Assembly: GCA_963842955.1 (NCBI GenBank)
Contig: CAWJIJ010000011.1
Span: forward strand, 496,001-560,000
DNA: 64,000 nt
Direction: 5' to 3'
DNA from: JARFQW01 sp963842955
Lineage (GTDB): Bacteria > Pseudomonadota > Gammaproteobacteria > Steroidobacterales > XN24
A program made the translations under genes and the position numbers. Within the stretch, counting starts at the first letter, position 1, and the number at the start of each line of letters is the position of its first letter. Below, piece after piece: positions 55,285 to 64,000 of the stretch. Under the pieces are notes generated by a model that worked only from the letters and a program-made list of their open reading frames with translations, did not search any database and was not told the origin of the DNA.

Positions 55285-55743
55285 CTAGCCCGCTCCGACG
55301 AGCATCGAATCCAGCCGTTCCAGGTCGGGGATCACAGGCCGCTCGTTCACCATCCGGACGCGGCACAGGACCGGCCCGGGCGGGCGGTCTTCGGAATGGT
55401 CGGGCGCAAGAACCGCAGGGTTGACCCGGACCAGCTGAGGAAGGCCCTGGCTCAGCACGGCCACGGCATCGTGATGGCGCTCCTCTGCCAGCCCGTGGAG
55501 CACGACCGCGCGCGCCCTCCGGCCAAGCTCGGGGCGATTCTCACCGCAGGCTGTCTCGAACGCGACGAGCGGGGCCACCCGATCGGCCCAGCCGACTTCA
55601 CCAAGAAGCCATTCCGGGCCAGTGTCCTTGATGCGGAGCCGCCCCAGCCCCACGACCTCCGCCACACAGCTACGTGGCACCAGCAGGCGCCAGCCCGATA
55701 GCGGGATCAGCAGGCAGTAGAGCTCGGAAACGTCTCTACTCAT
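55285..55743 (-). CDS. CheW-like protein at the end of the Chp cluster (ChpC-like)
   Basis: A 152-residue CheW-fold protein: LYCLLIPLSGWRLLVPRSCVAEVVGL, WLLGEVGWADRVAPLVAFE, and ending LCRVRMVNERPVIPDLERLDSMLV. It would couple receptor and kinase arrays. ATG 55743 overlaps the chpA stop by eight bases, so it is translated in tandem with the kinase. The position matches ChpC in the Pseudomonas Pil-Chp cluster. Confidence 0.85.
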   Translation of the reverse strand: MSRDVSELYCLLIPLSGWRLLVPRSCVAEVVGLGRLRIKDTGPEWLLGEVGWADRVAPLVAFETACGENRPELGRRARAVVLHGLAEERHHDAVAVLSQGLPQLVRVNPAVLAPDHSEDRPPGPVLCRVRMVNERPVIPDLERLDSMLVGAG

Positions 55744-58700
55744 CGTCCGCACCCCCGCCCTTCCGGCTGCGCGTATCCACGAGGGCGTCCACAGCCGCGA
55801 GCAGCTCGCTCTCCTGGTAGGGCTTGCCGAGATAGGCATCCACGCCGGCCTCGATAGCCCGGGCACGATGCTTCTGCCCGACTCGCGAAGTGATCATGAT
55901 GATGGGGATTTTCGTGAGCCGCGGATCAGCCCGCATGTGGGCCGCCACTTCGTATCCGTCCATTCGCGGCATCTCGATATCCAGGAGCACGATGTCCGGC
56001 GTCTGCTCCTGGAACAGCGTTACCGCGTCGACGCCGTCCTTGGCCGTCACGACACGCATACCGTTGCGTTCCAGCAGGCGTTCCGTCACGCGGCGCACGG
56101 TGATCGAGTCGTCCACGACCATGACGAAGGTCCGTGCGTCCTCGTCGGCGGTGCGCGGCGGCGGCAGCGGGACGTCCTCACGAACCTTGCGGCGGATCAG
56201 CGCTCCAGCGTCGATGATGAGGACGATGCGTCCGTCGCCGAGAATGGTTGCACCCGAAATGCCCCGTATACCCGACAGCTGCGGACCCAGCGGCTTGACG
56301 ACGACCTCCCGGGCACCGAGCAGCTCGTCCGTCAGGAGACCCGCCGTACGGCCGCCGGCGCGCACGAGAAGCACCGGCACAGTCAGGCCCTCCTCGGTCA
56401 CCGCGGCAGCCTGGCCCTCGACGAGACTGGCGAGATGGGTGATCGGATACTCGTCCTGGCCGTAGCGATAGGCAATGGCGTCATCGCCGATATAGCGATC
56501 CAGTTCTTCCCGCCGGATCCGGACGACGCCCTCCACCGTGGGGAGCGGCAGGGCGAACAACTCATCGCCTGCACGCACGACGAGAGCCTGGGTAATCGCC
56601 CGCCGAAACGGCAGGCTGACTTCAAATCGCGAGCCTTTACCCGCCTCGCTCTGGATATCCAGTGTGCCGCCGAGAGTGCGGATCTCGGTTTCCACGACAT
56701 CCATGCCAACGCCACGGCCGGCGGACTGGGTGAGCTCCCGGGCCGTGCTGAAGCCCGGTGCGAGAATCAGCCGGGCGGCTTCCACGGGACTGAGTTTTTG
56801 TCCCGGACTGACCAGTCCCTGCACCTCGGCCTTATGCCGAATCGCTTCGAAATCCAGGCCGCTGCCGTCATCGCTGACGGCAATGATCATGTCTGCGCCT
56901 TCCCGCTTCAGCTCGATGTGGATCTGGCCGGTCTCCGACTTGTTGCGGGCCACCCGCTCATCCGGTCGCTCGATACCATGGACCACGGCGTTGCGCAGCA
57001 TGTGCTCCAGCGGAGCCAGAATTCTCTCGGCGACGCCCCGGTCCAGTTCGACCGTGCCTCCGTCTAGATCCAGCTCGGCCCGACGCCCCGTCTCCGCCGC
57101 CGTCTGGCGAACGATACGGCTCAGGCGTGGAGCATAGCGATGGAACGGCACCATGCGGGTCCGCATAAGTCCGTCCTGGAGTTCGGTGATGACCCGCGCC
57201 TGCTGAAGCAGCAGGGTGTCCGCAGTGCGGGCCTGCTCACCAAGGAGATTCTGGATGCTGCCAACGTCCGTAGCCGTTTCCGCCAGGCCTCGCGACAGCT
57301 GCTGAATCGTGGAGTAGCGATCCATTTCCAGCGGATCGAACTCCCCTTTGACCTCGATCTCCCCCTGGTGGCGATGCAGAATCTGGGCTTCGGTCTCAAT
57401 CTCCAGCTTGCGCAGCTGGTCGCGCAGACGGGCAACGGTCTGGGAAAGTTCGTCCAGGTTGAATTCCAGAGAACTGAGCTGCTGCTCCAGTCGGGCTCGA
57501 TAGATACCCACCTCGCCGGCCGCATTGAGGAGGGTTTCGAGAAGTTCGGCATCCACCCGCGCCGTTTCCGCCCGCTGCACGGCGGTCGCGGGACTCAGTG
57601 CGTCCGGGACCACCGGGACGCTCGGCGAACTGACGGCCGCCACGCGGGGCGACTCCGTTGGGGGAGAACCGGCGGGCGACGGCACCGCCAGGTCCGGCGG
57701 CGGGATGGGTCCGGGCACCGTGGTTTCCGGTGCCATTGCCGCAGGACGCTCGGGTTCGACCGGCGCTTCCTCGACCGGGGCTTCCTCGACCGGGGCTTCC
57801 TCGACCGGCGCTTCCTCGACCGGGGCTTCCTCGACCGGGGCTTCCTCGACCGGGGCTTCCTCGACCGGGGCTTCCTCGACCGGGGCTTCCTCGACCGGGG
57901 CTTCCTCGACCGGGGCTTCCTCGACCGGGGCTTCCTCGACCGGGGCTTCCTCGACCGGGGCTTCCTCGACCGGGGCTTCCTCGACCGGGGCTTCCTCGAC
58001 CGGCGCTTCCTCGACCGGGGCTTCCTCGACCGGGGCTTCCTCGACCGGGGCTTCCTCGACCGGGGCTTCCTCGACCGGGGCTTCCTCGACCGGGGCTTCC
58101 TCGACCGGGGCTTCCTCGACCGGGGCTTCCTCGACCGGGGCTTCCTCGACCGGGGCTTCCTCGACCGGTGCTTCCTCGACCGGGGCTTCCTCGACCGAGG
58201 CTTCCTCGACCGGGGCCTCCTCGACCGGGGCCTCCTCGACCGGGGCCTCCTCGACCGGGGCCTCCTCGACCGGCGCTTCCTCGACCGGCGCTTCCTCGAC
58301 CGGGGCTTCTTCCAGCCCAGCCGGAACCTCGATCACCGGACCGCCGGGTGCTGTCTGCTCGCCGACCGGAGCCTGGGGCGCCCAATCCGCCACCGCGGGA
58401 TCTACCGCCGATGCCTCTTCAGCGTCGGCCGCCACGGCCGGTCCGATGCCGAGCAGCGCGTCGAGAGACGCAACCAACGCCGGCGCACCCTCGGGAATCC
58501 GTCCCTCAACGGCCTCGTCCCGCATCCGGTGCAACGCATCCAGGGCTGCCTGAACCGTGTCAACGGCTGCGGCGTCTGGCTGGACACGACCGTCCTGCAT
58601 GTACTCGAAAAGGGATTCCAGCTGGTGGCAGAAATCGCCGACTCCGGCGAGACCTGCCAGGCGCGCCCCACCCTTCAGCGTGTGCAGATGCCGCTGCAGC

Positions 58701-61700
58701 GTTCGCAGGGGATCGCCCGCTGTCGGGCTTGCGCGCCACGACTGAATGACATCATCGGCCTCCTCGAGGATCTCCGCGGCTTCCTCGCAGAAGATCTCCA
58801 GAATCTCCGGATCCAGGTCCGGCACGACGGAGCCGCTCTGGTCTTCAGGCGGGGCAGGCTCCTGCGCACCGACCTCGGCCCGGAGGGCGTAATCGGATCT
58901 CAGGGCCTCAAGGGCGTCCGGAATGGTCCCTGGCGCAGGCGCCGGCTGGCCGCCCGCAGCCACCGTATCCACCATGGCAGAAACTGCATCGGAGGCTTGC
59001 ATGACCAGCCCCAGGCCGTGACCGTCGAGCCCGGCCTGGTCGTCGTAGAGCTGCCGGATCAGTTCATTGAGTGGCCGCGCGACGCTGACCGCTGGTTCCA
59101 CGCCGGCCATATTCGCGCTTCCCGCGAGCGTATGGCAGGCGCGGTACATGGCTTCGGAAATACGGAAGGGCTCTGCTCGGTCACCGCACTCGGCGATAAA
59201 CATCCGGACCACATCCAGGTGCTCCGCAGCTTCCCGGGTAAAGATGTCCCGCAGCACGGGATCCATTTCGGTGCCACGGTCGGGCTCTTCCTCGGTCGGC
59301 GGAGACTCCGCGTCCTCCGTCGGGGTATCGGCTTCGTCTGGCGCGCCTGGACCCAGGATCCAGATCCAGATCCAGATCCAGGCCAGCAGCCGATGGCGAC
59401 CGGATGAGCACCGTGGGATCGGCCGTCGCCTCCGCAGGCGCGGCTTCGCCGTCGAGCAGCGCGGCCACGCGCTGTCCGGCGTCGGCCTGCCGCTCGGAGA
59501 ACGCGTCGGCAACCGACATGTAGGCCTCCGCATCCAGACCCGGATCACGGCCGACCTCGAACTGCTCGATGAGTGGCGTCACAACAGCCGCACAGGCTTC
59601 GAGGAAGCGGAGCAGATCGTCGGTGCGATCAATCGTCCCGTCGATCAGGCGGTTCAGCAGGCTCTCGACGGACCACGCGAAGTTGCCGATGCGGTCAGCA
59701 CCCACGGTCCTGCCACTGCCCTTGAGCGTATGGAAAGCTCGACGGACAGTAACAAGCGCGTCCGGATCGGCCGAGGCGCCCAGCCAGCGAGGAAAGTGTT
59801 CATGAATTGCCGCCGCCAGCTCCCGGGCCTCTTCGATGAACAGTTCCAGAAGCTCGGGATCGGGCCGATCAGCGGCAGGAGCGTGGTCGAATTCGCCGGG
59901 CTCCTCGTAGGCCGCCGTTTCCTCGGGAGCGAACAGCTCTTCCTCGGTGATAAGTTCCGTCGGCATCTTGGGCGATTCGATGAGCAGAGTCTGGTCATAG
60001 CCGGTCTCCGCGCCAACACCGTCCATCTCGTCTTCGAGGACCAGAACGGTCTCGGCGTGGTCCGCATCGGTCTCGAGCAGCGGACCGGTGGCAAGGCCGT
60101 CCAGCGCGTCCAGCGACGCGTGGGCGTTGTCGAGCATGTACTCCGGTTCGCGCCGGCCGGCCTGAATGGTCTCCAGGTAGTACTCGACGCTGACGATGGC
60201 GTCAGCGAGGCGATCCATCGCCATCTGGGCCTGCGGTGCGGCGCCAGCACCGAGGCGCAGGGCCACTGCATCCGCAATCCGCTCCAGTGCCCGTACCGCC
60301 CGATCCTTGCCAAGGAGAAGCAGGCTGGCATTTACTTCACGAAGGAGGCGCGGAACGGCATCCATGAGCTGCGCGTCAACGTCCCCGGCCGCGGCCTGGC
60401 CAACGGCCTCCTTGACCCGCGCCATGTTCACCAGGCTCTCGCGCATGACCGCGGAGGCCACGTCGCGGAACTCCTCCCCGGACTCGGGACCTGCCGCAAG
60501 CGGCTCGTCCGAGTCGGCTTCGACAACCAGCCCGACTAGCTGCGCCTCCAGCCGGTCTTCAGCCGCCAGCAAGGCCGATGCGATGCTCAAGAGCGTGTCT
60601 TCGTCATCGCCCAGGCGGCCGGAGGCCACATCCTTGAGACGCTGTCCTTCGACTTCGGTGGCGTTCTGCAGCTGCGCCAGTCCCAGCACACCGAGGGTGT
60701 CGGCAATCTTCTTGAGCAGCTCCGCCTGCTCTTCGAGATCGGCCTCGTCCCGGCGGCCGGTGCGCGCATATATGTCCAGGGCATCCTTGACCCGGGTCAG
60801 GTCCTCCCGAATCGCGTCCGACACCGTATGCATGAGACGCACACTCGGACCCGCAAGGCTGTCCCGGGCCTGCTCGAGCTCGCCGGCATCCGGCAGGAGC
60901 TCACCCAGGTCAAAGGACTCACGGACGGCGGCAACGCGGGTGCCACGCGTGGTGGAGCGCGCAACATAAAACAGCAAGGCGTTGAGGAGTTCGACGGGCG
61001 GTTCTGCGCCCAAACCTGCCTCACCCTCCTCGATCAGGCGCTTGATCTCGCGATCCACCTGCCCGACCAGCCGCTTGACGGCCGCGCTCGATTCAAGCCC
61101 GCCTTCGCGAAGGGCCTCGAGGACACCCGATGTAACCCACCATAGCTGGTAAACCGACGGTAGTTCCGAGGATGCTTCCAGGCGTTCCAGAACCTGGGCC
61201 ATCACGGCCAGCCCCGAGTCTGGCTGCTGGTTTCTGATCCAGCCCAGGAGCGCTTTCTGGAAACGCGGCCGCAGGCTGCGAGCCACTCGCCGGACATCCT
61301 CGCCCGAGGCCTCCGGCTTGTCTCCGGCCAGCGCCAGCTTCTGCCGCGCCGGAAGATTGAGCAGCAAGAGCGTGTTTTCGGACATCAGGCGATGTCCACG
61401 TACGGCGCGAAGTTCGTTCAGCAGCGGAAGGAGCACCATGGGGATGTCCCGGCCACCGCTGATGACCCGTTCCATGTAAACCGGCAGCTGGACCATGGCG
61501 CGGCCGAGCGCCTCCAGAGCCTCGTGGCGTAACTGCCTTGGCAGATCCGGCTCCATGAGGCAGCGGGTGACGAGTTCCATCTCCTCCGCCAGCAGCGACG
61601 CACCGTGAACTTCCACCATGCGCAGCGCGCCGTAGATCTGGTGCAGCCTGTCGGCACAGCGCGGTAGCGTCTGATCGTCGCCGCGGGCCTCGATGAATTC

Positions 61701-61784
61701 CTCGAGGGCGTGGCGAGCCTCCTGCAACGTGGCCGCCAGTTCGTCGTTGACCCAGAGCAGGGTCTGTGGAGCGCCTTGACTCAT
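55736..61784 (-). CDS. chpA: ChpA/PilL-type hybrid histidine kinase with 37-copy repeat; frame broken at 59356
   Basis: From ATG 61784 (about 2016 codons if repaired). Order: N-terminal degenerate Hpt-like part (LHQIYGALRMVEVHGASLLAEEME); Hpt with VRRAFHTLKGSGRTVG (about 684); frame break; second Hpt (YRACHTLAGSANMAG, about 881); third Hpt (LQRHLHTLKGGARLAG, about 1031); repeat region (about 1158-1343); P4 ATPase (LEHMLRNAVVHGIERPDERV, DDGSGLD, GRGVGMDVV); CheW-like regulatory domain; REC domain (VMVVDDSITVRRV, DIVLLDIEMPRMDGYEV). As found, the first frame stops at 59181 and the second piece has no evident start; removing one C at 59356-59357 rejoins them as LDLDLDLDLGPGAPDEAD. It directs type IV pilus twitching signalling. 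Confidence 0.85.
57756..58310 (-). repeat. VNTR: 37 tandem 15-bp units inside chpA
   Basis: Thirty-seven copies of a 15-base unit (plus strand TCGACCGGGGCTTCC), 555 bases in all, without interruption. On the coding strand each gives five residues of the Val-Glu-Glu-Ala-Pro repeat. Nearly all units are identical; the visible variants are CGGCGCTTCC, CGGTGCTTCC, CGGGGCCTCC (four in a row near 58206-58265) and CGAGGCTTCC (Ala-Ser at 58191-58205). Such homogeneity suggests recent expansion by slippage. It forms a charged, proline-spaced linker between the third Hpt and the kinase core. Confidence 0.97.
59358..59384 (-). repeat. Hexamer repeat at the chpA frame break
   Basis: On the coding strand, three complete copies of GATCTG and a fourth spelled GATCCTG. 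The extra C in the last copy moves the frame from Leu-Asp repeats into a Trp-Ile reading in the neighbouring frame, and the true downstream frame starts exactly here. Confidence 0.8.
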
Positions 61785-61807
61785 CTGCCTTCCCGCGGGC
61801 CGCCCGG

Positions 61808-63745
61808 TCAGCCCGACTTCGCAACGCGCCGGGGGAACGTCGCCTGAGCAGCCTTACCGGCTTCCTCTGGCAGACGGAAGCCCGACACGGACCCGCGCAG
61901 CTCCTTGGCCAGCTCTGCAAGCTTGCCGATGGATGCGGAGGTGGCGTTGGTGGCATCGGCCGTCTGCGCGCTCACCTCGCGCAGAATGCTCATGTTGCGA
62001 GTAATGTCGCCCGAGGCCGTAGCCTGCTCGCGGGCGGTGCGGGAGATGTTCTGCACCAGGGACGCAATCTGCCCCGAAACACTTTCGATTTCGTCCAGGG
62101 CCGCGCCGGCGTTCTCCGCCAGCAAGGCGCCGCCGACCACATCGGTCGTGCTTCGCTCCATCGAGACCACGGCTTCGTTGGTATCGGACTGAATGGTCTT
62201 GACGAGCACTTCGATCTGCCGGGTCGCGTTGGTGGCCCGCTCCGCGAGTCGCTGGACTTCGTCGGCCACCACGGCAAAGCCCCGGCCGGCCTCGCCGGCC
62301 ATGGAGGCCTGGATGGAGGCGTTGAGCGCAAGAATGTTGGTCTGCTCGGCGATGTCGTTGATGAGCTCGACAATGTTCCCGATCTCCTGGGAACTCTCGC
62401 CCAGGCGCTTGATGCGCTTGGACGTGTCCTGAATCGTCTCGCGAATGGTGTTCATGCCCTCGATCGTGCGCCGTACGGCGTCACCGCCCTTGTGAGCCAC
62501 GTCCACCGAGTGACGCGCCACGTCGGCCGAGCGCTCGGCATCGCCGGAAACCGCTTCCACCGAAGCAGCCATGCGGGCAATGGACTCCGACGCATCCGCC
62601 ACCTGCTTGGACTGGGTTTCGCTCGCCGAGGCCAGGTGTCCGGCAGTCGCCTGGGTTTGTCGGGCTGCTCCATCCACTTTCGTCGCCGTCGCATCGATCG
62701 TGGCCACCAGGTCACGCAGCGCCTCAATCGCGTAATTTATCGAGTCGGCGATGGCCCCCGTGATGTCCTCGGTCACCGTCGCCTGAACCGTCAGGTCACC
62801 ATCGGCAAGGCTGCCGAGTTCGTCGAGCAGACGAAGAATAGCGTCCTGGTTGCGGTCGTTCTGGTTGAACTGTCCCTCGCCGTCCAGCCCGCCCGGGCGG
62901 GCTCGCAGCAGAGCCGTAGCCAGCAGCGCGCCGAGCACGGCGCCTGCGGCGAGGAGCCATGGCAGCCAGCCCGGAATCCCCGAACTGGAATCCGCCGGGG
63001 TCGCGGTCTCACCCAGACCGCGGGTATAGGCGGGTATGGCCTCGATCACAGCCGCGCGGGCGGTTCGGGCGGCGCCGATTCCTTCACCGGCACCCACGAG
63101 CGCCAGCACCTGGGACGACAGCTTGCGATACTCGCGCTCGAGGCCGGCGACATCCACGCCTGGCCCGGCGATCGGCGCCACACCGGCGGTCGTGTCGCGG
63201 CCGGCGAATCCCAGCACCACCTGGCCCAGCAGCATCTCCTGGTCCGCCAACTGGCGCAGAGTACCCTCGATCGGAGCACCGGAAACCAGGCTGTTGCCGA
63301 GCGCGCCAATGGTCCGGGCCGCGACCGCCGCAGCGGTTGCCCTGCCGGCCTGGGCGGGCGTCACCGACCCGCCGAGACTATCCAGCCGCCGGGCCAGCCC
63401 GTTCGCCGTGGACGCCAGTTCGCCGGCCGTTGCGGCGGCGGTGGTCAGTGGGTCACGCGCGGCGGCGAGTTCCTCCACCGCCCTGCCCAGCGCCGAGCCG
63501 CTGCCCAGCCGGGAGCGGGCCTGGTCAAGGGCATCAAACGCCGCCGTGTCCCCGCTCAGCGCAAGCTCGCTGGTCGCGACCAGCTTCTGTGCCTCGGCGC
63601 TTGCCTGGGCAACGCTCGCCGCCCGGTTGTCCGGCGGCAGCTTGCCGCCGGCCATGAACGCGGCGATTGCCGCAGCCGCCAGCAGCACGGTCAGCACGAT
63701 CGCAAGTATCGCGTTTACCCGATTGCCCTTGGATATGTCAGCCAT
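61808..63745 (-). CDS. pilJ: Twitching-motility methyl-accepting chemotaxis protein PilJ
   Basis: A 645-residue receptor. Membrane helix 1 (AILAIVLTVLLAAAAIAAFMAGG), periplasmic PilJ-type helical domain (about 40-285, with LRQLADQEMLLGQVVLGFAG), membrane helix 2 (WLPWLLAAGAVLGALLATALL), HAMP-like linker, then the cytoplasmic signalling domain whose hairpin tip is IVELINDIAEQTNILALNASIQASMAGEAGRGFAVVADEVQRLAERA. This matches MCP tips in every position. It senses surface contact or pilus load and controls ChpA. It is 23 bases upstream of chpA and follows pilI. Confidence 0.95.
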   Translation of the reverse strand: MADISKGNRVNAILAIVLTVLLAAAAIAAFMAGGKLPPDNRAASVAQASAEAQKLVATSELALSGDTAAFDALDQARSRLGSGSALGRAVEELAAARDPLTTAAATAGELASTANGLARRLDSLGGSVTPAQAGRATAAAVAARTIGALGNSLVSGAPIEGTLRQLADQEMLLGQVVLGFAGRDTTAGVAPIAGPGVDVAGLEREYRKLSSQVLALVGAGEGIGAARTARAAVIEAIPAYTRGLGETATPADSSSGIPGWLPWLLAAGAVLGALLATALLRARPGGLDGEGQFNQNDRNQDAILRLLDELGSLADGDLTVQATVTEDITGAIADSINYAIEALRDLVATIDATATKVDGAARQTQATAGHLASASETQSKQVADASESIARMAASVEAVSGDAERSADVARHSVDVAHKGGDAVRRTIEGMNTIRETIQDTSKRIKRLGESSQEIGNIVELINDIAEQTNILALNASIQASMAGEAGRGFAVVADEVQRLAERATNATRQIEVLVKTIQSDTNEAVVSMERSTTDVVGGALLAENAGAALDEIESVSGQIASLVQNISRTAREQATASGDITRNMSILREVSAQTADATNATSASIGKLAELAKELRGSVSGFRLPEEAGKAAQATFPRRVAKSG

Positions 63746-63783
63746 TCTTGTTCACCAGATTTCTTGTTAATGCTCTGCCGGCG

Positions 63784-64000
63784 CTAATCGCTTTCGGTCG
63801 CCGCACGGAGAAAAAGGGGGCTTTCCACCAGTCTCAGGAGGCTCATGCTGGGCCAGGTCTGGCCGCCCTCGGAAAATGCACCGTCCAGATACCGGTCACA
63901 GCGCAAGACCACCGGCGGAATTCCGGAGCGCCGCGCAGCGTCCGAGAAACGCCGGAATCCCAGCACTTCGTCCACGGCGAGCCCGGCCGGGACCTGAGGA
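63784..64000 (-). CDS. pilI: PilI-like CheW-domain protein, C-terminal part (partial)
   Basis: The last 72 codons of a gene that continues beyond the right edge. GLAVDEVLGFRRFSD is the CheW-fold strand typical of PilI, followed by VVLRCDRYLDGAFSEGGQTWPSMSLLRLVESPLFLRAATESD. PilI couples PilJ to ChpA. Order pilI-pilJ-chpA matches Pseudomonas and Xanthomonas Pil-Chp clusters; pilG and pilH should lie just outside. Confidence 0.85.
   Translation of the reverse strand, partial: PQVPAGLAVDEVLGFRRFSDAARRSGIPPVVLRCDRYLDGAFSEGGQTWPSMSLLRLVESPLFLRAATESD

Noticed and set aside
57756..58310. Possible CRISPR array
   Set aside because: The units are contiguous with no spacers, and the array is in frame within a protein gene.
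57140..59407. Long plus-strand open frames (up to about 755 codons) rich in Asp-Arg-Gly-Phe-Leu, Ser-Thr-Gly-Ala and Arg-Pro-Gly-Leu-Pro repeats
   Set aside because: They are the antisense readings of the chpA repeat, open only because a 15-base unit without stops is repeated. The minus strand has real kinase domains on both sides.

Overview
The window is GC-rich, gene-dense chromosomal DNA from a gammaproteobacterium. The evidence is the 16S gene, an rRNA operon in the order 16S, tRNA-Ile, tRNA-Ala, 23S, 5S, a Pil/Chp twitching-chemotaxis cluster, ErpA, RppH, AmpD/AmpE and a Hup-type uptake hydrogenase locus. The 16S looks Chromatiales-like, but I cannot place the family without a search. 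No transposase, integrase, prophage or CRISPR array was seen.

Layout. 1-3988 (+): 3' part of a [NiFe]-hydrogenase operon (end of hupC, then hupD, a hupG/hyaE-like gene, hupH, rubredoxin hupI, hupJ/hybE, hypA and a nickel permease), packed with start/stop overlaps. 4076-9946 (+): an exported amidohydrolase, a Wzi-like outer-membrane protein, a DUF2797 protein and an M20 amidohydrolase. 10028-16316 (+): a fibronectin-like membrane protein, a sodium:solute symporter, a 40-residue membrane microprotein, a transcarbamylase, an asparagine synthetase-like enzyme and an MscS channel. The middle four genes overlap or nearly abut. The transcarbamylase keeps the carbamoyl-phosphate site but lacks the residues that read aspartate, so this cluster is my best candidate for an undescribed pathway. 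16494-17941 (-): nrfA with a clear terminator.

18163-24572: an accessory region with a lipoprotein gene, a decayed gene, an OprB-type porin, an AT-richer alpha/beta hydrolase, an AraC fragment and an intact AraC regulator. Three copies of a 15-20 bp motif lie upstream of the lipoprotein, hydrolase and araC genes, suggesting one small regulon. 24654-30124 (-): a complete rRNA operon with tandem promoters, two boxA elements, processing stems and a bidirectional terminator.

30189-55277: mostly housekeeping genes: SIMPL protein, cytochrome b, cytochrome c', tyrS, an M23 endopeptidase, ppk/ppx, erpA, bactofilin, rppH, an orphan ABC ATPase, a diguanylate cyclase, an aldehyde dehydrogenase broken by one base, hisN-like, cobalamin genes, ampDE, argE, bioA and rsmE. 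55285-64000 (-): pilI (partial), pilJ, chpA and a CheW-like gene. chpA carries 37 tandem 15-bp units coding a Val-Glu-Glu-Ala-Pro repeat and is interrupted by a one-base shift inside a separate hexamer repeat.

Three frame breaks (10.08, 43.91 and 59.36 kb) are each repaired by removing one C from the coding strand. They may be assembly errors rather than mutations, so the affected genes are described both as found and as repaired.
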